A DNA stretch of 35,774 nucleotides, from positions 1 to 35,774 of the forward strand of contig VBIU01000015.1 in assembly GCA_005880945.1 (NCBI GenBank). Direction: 5' to 3'. Numbering within the stretch: position 1 is the stretch's first letter; each line of letters opens with the position of its first letter. The position numbers were made by a program, and so were the translations under genes. Below are positions 32,242 to 35,774 of the stretch, piece by piece. Source of the stretch: Chloroflexota bacterium (GTDB taxonomy: Bacteria > Chloroflexota > Dormibacteria > Dormibacterales > Dormibacteraceae). The notes under the pieces were generated by a model. It was given only the letters and a program-made list of their open reading frames with translations. It searched no databases and was not told the DNA's origin.

Positions 32242-33372
32242 TCACGCCTTTACGCGTTTCCCTGATTCCGCGGACCTCTCGATTGCGGCGATGACCTCGT
32301 GGCGCCGGACGGCGGCGTTGAAGTCCGGCACGGTATTCGTCCCATTGGCGATGTCTGCCGCGAATGCCGCGTAGGCACGGGCGACGTTGAAGGCAGGCGT
32401 TCCTTCCAGGCTCGAGAGCGCGGGCCACCTCTGTGTCAGCGCCGTAGGGATGGCAAGGTCGGCAGGCTCGTTCCGCCCCTGAGCTCCCGCAACGGTCAGG
32501 GGAAAGATTTCAGGAAGCGCGGCGTCAGCGGTGATCCGGAGCGTTCCATCGGTTCCGTTGATCTCCCATAGGAACCCGGTACCGCCGGCCACTGCCTCGC
32601 GGATGTGGATGCTGGCGGTCGCCCCGGACGTGAGCGTGCCGATCACCGCGATCTGGTCGGCCGCTGTCTTCACGATCTGCTCGCCAGTCCCTTCGATGGT
32701 GATCAGCGGCCTACGAACATCCGACACGGCTGATAACTCGGCGAACTCGCCCAGCACGTAACTGAGAATGTCCAGGCTGTGGCCGAAGGGGACCGTGAGC
32801 AGGTTGGCTCCGTTTGTCTTGTCGAGCATGTAGGCGTTGGGCTGGACCAAGACGTCGCCCGCGATCGACACTCCGACCATGGTCGTGGACAGGACCTCTC
32901 CGACGTATCCATCTCGGAGCAGCTGTTGGACGAACTCGATCGCCGGGGCCTGGCGTGCCTGCAATCCGACGACCGTGCGCACTCCATGCTCGGCGGCTAG
33001 CGCGGCCAGCGCTCGCGCGTCGTCGAGGTCGCGGCCCAGAGGCCACTCGCAGTACACAGCCTTGCCTGCGGCAAGTGCGGCGGAGACCAGCTCTCGATGG
33101 TGCGGGACCTTGACCGTAACAGCGACCACGTCGATGTCTGGTTGGATCACCAGCTGCTGGTAGTCTGAGAACACCGCGCTGACTACGTGCGCGGATTCCG
33201 CGCTGCGCGCGCTGAGCGCCCGGATCTCGTAGTCCGGCAGTGCACGAAGGGCCGGGATATGGGCAGTGGCAGCCCAGCCCCAGACAGGGCTGACCCCGAT
33301 GATCCCGACCCCCAGCGTCGACTTAGGGATCGCTAGGGCCGATGTCGTCTCACGGGCTTCTGTCCCGGGCAT
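32242..33372 (-). CDS. Gfo/Idh/MocA-family NAD(P)-dependent oxidoreductase
   Basis: The ATG at 33372 follows directly on the stop of the LUD gene. The 376-residue product has a Rossmann nucleotide site (LGVGIIGVSPVWGWA), the family EKP-type catalytic loop as YCEWPLGRDLDDA, and the C-terminal alpha/beta domain (LLTVPFGHSLDILSYVLGE). Catalytic Lys of the typical EKP motif is replaced by Trp in CEWP, which is unusual and may change catalysis. These enzymes oxidise or isomerise sugars and polyols. It is probably co-transcribed with the LUD gene under MarR control. Confidence 0.87.
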   Translation of the reverse strand: MPGTEARETTSALAIPKSTLGVGIIGVSPVWGWAATAHIPALRALPDYEIRALSARSAESAHVVSAVFSDYQQLVIQPDIDVVAVTVKVPHHRELVSAALAAGKAVYCEWPLGRDLDDARALAALAAEHGVRTVVGLQARQAPAIEFVQQLLRDGYVGEVLSTTMVGVSIAGDVLVQPNAYMLDKTNGANLLTVPFGHSLDILSYVLGEFAELSAVSDVRRPLITIEGTGEQIVKTAADQIAVIGTLTSGATASIHIREAVAGGTGFLWEINGTDGTLRITADAALPEIFPLTVAGAQGRNEPADLAIPTALTQRWPALSSLEGTPAFNVARAYAAFAADIANGTNTVPDFNAAVRRHEVIAAIERSAESGKRVKA

Positions 33373-34023
33373 TTAGAAACCGAGCGCCTCATCGACCAAG
33401 ACCACTGTGATCCGCCCCGGGGTGATCTCACCGTTGATAACTAGAACCTTGTTCACGGCGCTCCGAATGCCATACGCAGCCTGAGCGCGGGCGTCTTCAA
33501 GCCGATACGCGTATTCGTTGATGCGGAGGAGACCTTCCTCGATGTCGCGCACGATCTTCTGAGTCCCGACGACGAGAATGACTCGTCGGGCGCCGCTGAC
33601 ATAAGGCCCGAGCTGGCTGCCACTCATGGAAGCCGCGAGGAGCGACCCGGTCTCAGTGACCGCGTGGACGCTCCCGAGCATGACATCCGGCGCCGCGCCC
33701 AGGCGGCGAATCTCATTGGCCTCGGTCTCGCGATCCATGCTCCAGATCCGCGGGCGGACCGCCGCGTAGCGACCGGACTTTTCGATCTCGTATGTGATAC
33801 CCAGCACATCGAGCGTTTGCGAGGCCCCCTGGTGCACCGGGGAGCCGTCAGGGATGAGGTCCAGCACAATCCGCTTTGCCGAAGCGGCATCCGGCGCCCG
33901 GAGGACTGTCATTCCATTCGCTGCGAGGGCGGCCATGGTTCTTTTCACTCGGACGTCGCCCGCCTTGGCGCCCCACCGCCGAGTCAGCGATCCATCCGGG
34001 TCGACCTGGACTTCTTTGATCAT
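33373..34023 (-). CDS. LUD-domain protein (lactate utilization-type)
   Basis: The ATG at 34023 follows GGGGAG by 5 bases and gives 216 residues (MIKEVQVDPDGSLTRRWG). The pattern PDGSPVHQGASQTLDVLGI, AVTETGSLLAASMSGSQLGPYVSGARRVILVVG is the LUD (DUF162) fold seen in LutC/LutB-related proteins. Its function outside lactate oxidation is poorly known. TAA is immediately followed by the ATG of the Gfo/Idh/MocA gene, so the two are an operon. It is divergent from a marR gene; operator-like repeats lie between them. Confidence 0.83.
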   Translation of the reverse strand: MIKEVQVDPDGSLTRRWGAKAGDVRVKRTMAALAANGMTVLRAPDAASAKRIVLDLIPDGSPVHQGASQTLDVLGITYEIEKSGRYAAVRPRIWSMDRETEANEIRRLGAAPDVMLGSVHAVTETGSLLAASMSGSQLGPYVSGARRVILVVGTQKIVRDIEEGLLRINEYAYRLEDARAQAAYGIRSAVNKVLVINGEITPGRITVVLVDEALGF

Positions 34024-34048
34024 CCGTACTCCCCTTCCGGTAGTCGAT

Positions 34049-34098
34049 ATACTTGCGACTGCAAGTATCTTACCTTCAGGTGGTTGCATATGCAAGTA
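34049..34098. promoter_or_regulatory. MarR operator cluster in the divergent promoter region
   Basis: ATACTTGC (34049-34056), spacer GACT and GCAAGTAT (34061-34068) form a perfect 8-bp inverted repeat. A second perfect palindrome, TTGCATATGCAA (34084-34095), spans the marR start and continues as GCAAGTAAT. The half-site GCAAGTA occurs at 34061-34067 and 34092-34098, 31 bases (about 3 turns) apart, and in reverse at 34050-34056. This is typical of a MarR dimer operator regulating both its own gene and the LUD operon. Confidence 0.65.
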
Positions 34099-34590
34099 AT
34101 CTTGGACACGGACGCCGCTGCTCGTTTCGATCGGATCGTGGCCAGGGAGGTGCCGGGCAGGCGCGGCTTACAGGCCTGGGACGCGCTGCTTCGGGCCCAC
34201 GCCACGCTTTTGCGCCAGCTCGAGACCGATCTCGCAAGCGAGACCGGTCTGGCCCTGGCCGACTTCGACGTGCTTGCTCAACTGGCCATCGCTGGAGGTT
34301 CGTTGCGGATGACAGAGCTGGCCGATCGGGCCCTGATCTCACGTTCCGGCATGACTCGGCGCGTCACCCGGCTCGTTCACGAAAGCCTGGTGCGTCGTGC
34401 CCACGCCGATGGCGACGCACGCGGTGTCGTGGTTCAGCTGACAACTTCTGGATTGGACCGTCTGACCGTCGCAGCTCCGGTCCACATCCGCGGAGTTTCC
34501 GATCTATTCCTCACGAAGCTGAACGACCAGGAGCTCGCGATTCTCGAGAGCGCCCTCGCCAAGGTCACCCTCGACTGCACCTTTGGCTAA
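34090..34590 (+). CDS. MarR-family transcription regulator
   Basis: The ATG at 34090 (MQVILDTDAAARF) is inside a palindrome and gives 166 residues. The winged helix is clear: LETDLASETGLALADFDVLAQLAIAGG, LRMTELADRALISRSGMTRRVTRLVHESLV and RRAHADGDARGVVVQLT. A dimer helix lies at the C-terminus. Frame open upstream of 34090 (to 33664) has no family likeness. It is divergent from the LUD/MocA pair and is the likely repressor of it, with operator copies that could also block its own start. Ligand unknown. Confidence 0.88.
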   Translation: MQVILDTDAAARFDRIVAREVPGRRGLQAWDALLRAHATLLRQLETDLASETGLALADFDVLAQLAIAGGSLRMTELADRALISRSGMTRRVTRLVHESLVRRAHADGDARGVVVQLTTSGLDRLTVAAPVHIRGVSDLFLTKLNDQELAILESALAKVTLDCTFG

Positions 34591-34664
34591 GGCGAGGTTC
34601 GGAGGCTTAGCACGTGGATTTGCGACGGGACATCAGCTTGCCCAGCCAGTGCGGGCCGACGTTC

Positions 34665-35495
34665 TCAGGTCGGTTGCTCTTCGAGGAAGGCGAGGGTTAC
34701 CGCAGCAAACAGTGGCGAGCTGGCGATGTTGTAGTGGGTCAAGCCTGGCAGGATCGCGAGTGCGTGACCACCCGCCGGCCGGCCCTCGCCCATCCAGCCG
34801 CCGTCGCGCAGTCCGCCGCCAAGCAATTTGAACACCTCGACGTAGTGGCTCGGCGGAGCCATGTCGGCGTCGGCGGCGACGATCAGGGTGGGCACCTGGA
34901 GTCCGCGGACCTCGTCGGCGAAGTCGAAGTCCTTCGCCATCGACGCGCCGATCTTGTCGAGCAGCTTCGGGAAGTTCTCGGGGTGTGGCGCGACCCTCTG
35001 ATAGAGCTGGTACATCGGTGTGTCTTTCATGAACTCGGCAGCGGCCGCGCTCACCTGGCCTTGCTGCACGCGCATCTCCGCAAAGATCGCGTCGGGGCGG
35101 ATGTTCGCTGAGGCTGCGACCAGCCGTCGGACCTTGGCCGGGTACTTCGCCGCCGTGTGAAGCGCCACGCCACCGCCGAGCGAGTAGCCGACCACGTCCG
35201 GCTTGTCCAGCCCTAGGTGGTCGATAAGGGCGGCGATGTCGTCGGCCATCAGCCGAACGTCGATTGGCCGATCGATGTCAGCGGTACGGCCATGTCCCTG
35301 GAGGTCGGGGGCGATGACCTGGTGGTGCTCCGAAAGTTGCGGCAGCACGGGCCCGAACATCTCGTTCGACCCGAGTCCGCCGTGCAGGAGGATCATCGGC
35401 CGACCGGCACCGTGGGTCTCGTAGTAGAGGTTGATGCCGTTGACGTCGGCGTACTTGCCGGAGCTCTTGGTGTCGGTGGTCCGATCGGTGGTCAT
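34665..35495 (-). CDS. Alpha/beta-fold hydrolase
   Basis: The ATG at 35495 (MTTDRTTDTKSSGKYADV) follows GGAGG by 7 bases; 276 residues. The nucleophile elbow is GYSLGG with Ser105; the likely acid is Asp209 or Asp211 in AADADMAPP, and His254 is in GLTHYNI. The N-terminal HGG at 38-40 (ILLHGGLGSN) forms the oxyanion region, and the strand order matches typical alpha/beta hydrolases (esterases, haloperoxidases, lactonases). There is no signal peptide, so it is cytosolic. Its substrate cannot be told. It lies alone and is convergent with the marR gene. Confidence 0.87.
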   Translation of the reverse strand: MTTDRTTDTKSSGKYADVNGINLYYETHGAGRPMILLHGGLGSNEMFGPVLPQLSEHHQVIAPDLQGHGRTADIDRPIDVRLMADDIAALIDHLGLDKPDVVGYSLGGGVALHTAAKYPAKVRRLVAASANIRPDAIFAEMRVQQGQVSAAAAEFMKDTPMYQLYQRVAPHPENFPKLLDKIGASMAKDFDFADEVRGLQVPTLIVAADADMAPPSHYVEVFKLLGGGLRDGGWMGEGRPAGGHALAILPGLTHYNIASSPLFAAVTLAFLEEQPT

Positions 35496-35602
35496 GGTCA
35501 GCCTCCTAACGTGCACGGGAACCGCAACGCAGAACATAGCCGAGACTTTGGCTTAGGGATTCGAGCAGCTGCGACGCGGCACGGTCTACGATCCACCCGG
35601 TC

Positions 35603-35774
35603 GTGTTCACGGTTGACCAACGGGAAGCCCTGCGCGAACGCGTATTGACCCTTGCCGAGAAGGACCGACGGGTCGTTGCTGGGGCCGTTGTCGGCTCCCT
35701 GGCACTCGGCGGCGGCGATCGCTTCTCCGACCTCGACCTCACCTTCGCCGTCGCCGACGAGGTGCTCGTTGTTG
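35603..35774 (+). CDS. Nucleotidyltransferase-like protein (3' partial)
   Basis: A frame from GTG 35603 runs off the window end (57 codons). It begins VFTVDQREALRERVL and contains VVGSLALGGGDRFSDLDLTFAV, the GS-x9-10-DxD signature of the minimal nucleotidyltransferase fold, with metal Asp residues in SDLDL. These enzymes transfer NMP to a hydroxyl or to antibiotics or toxins; the C-terminal part is not visible. No Shine-Dalgarno precedes GTG, so the start is tentative. Confidence 0.6.
   Translation, partial: MFTVDQREALRERVLTLAEKDRRVVAGAVVGSLALGGGDRFSDLDLTFAVADEVLVV

Noticed and set aside
32215-32262. tRNA-like T-loop (GTTCAAGTCCC-type on the - strand)
   Set aside because: The flanking stem does not pair and no acceptor, D or anticodon arm can be drawn; the upstream part is inside the MocA gene.

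Overview
The window is GC-rich, densely coded bacterial DNA. Start codons are mixed (ATG, GTG, TTG), many genes overlap by the 4-base ATGA/GTGA junction, and most regulators are of actinobacterial style (ECF sigma factor with a SnoaL-like tail, Crp, LysR, cyclase-STAND proteins). Ku, a stand-alone ATP-dependent DNA ligase, a ring-opening amidohydrolase and cell-wall-type 'LDTR' repeats together suggest a soil member of Actinomycetota, Chloroflexota or the Dormibacterota-like lineages. That placement is inference; the window has no rRNA or other phylogenetic marker. I saw no tRNA, rRNA, CRISPR array, transposase or phage gene.

Region 1 (1-6814) is a catabolic block. On the + strand a cyclase-family hydrolase (5' end cut by the window) leads into the FAD, 2Fe-2S and molybdopterin subunits of a molybdenum hydroxylase. 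Convergent to it are a barbiturase/cyanuric-acid-hydrolase-type ring-opening amidohydrolase and an amidase. The set fits hydroxylation of an N-heterocycle, opening of the ring and hydrolysis of the ureido or amide product, as in the oxidative pyrimidine (uracil to barbiturate to ureidomalonate) route.

Region 2 (6993-9540) holds htpX, preceded by a hairpin that buries its Shine-Dalgarno sequence, then a PGPGW membrane protein. On the other strand lies a short operon: a rhodanese-CBS protein broken by one in-frame TGA in its active-site loop with a SECIS-like hairpin just downstream, a 55-residue Cys-rich peptide, and a PPOX-family flavoprotein.

Region 3 (9692-16142) is a five-gene overlapping or near-abutting + strand operon: MFS exporter, cyclic-nucleotide-binding-like domain, flavoprotein, class III cyclase fused to a STAND ATPase and TPRs, and a UBP-type zinc finger. 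Region 4 (16177-19415) has small - strand genes: LURP-one-like, VOC, membrane protein, zinc-ribbon MBL-fold protein and a PhnB-like VOC protein. The last is divergent from an ECF sigma gene (19491-20357), and the gap between them contains two mirror-image copies of the same ECF-type promoter.

Region 5 (20420-29317) holds Ku, a second cyclase/AAA/TPR protein with its LysR neighbour, a small membrane-anchored protein, a Crp/Fnr regulator, a small Lys-rich protein and an ATP-dependent ligase that could partner Ku. Region 6 (29376-35774) has a secreted modular protein (putative glycoside hydrolase, Fn3, three LDTR repeats), a MarR-controlled LUD/Gfo-Idh-MocA pair with a clear operator region, an alpha/beta hydrolase and the start of a nucleotidyltransferase. 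The strongest leads for new biology are the TGA-containing rhodanese, the mirror-image ECF promoters and the htpX leader hairpin.
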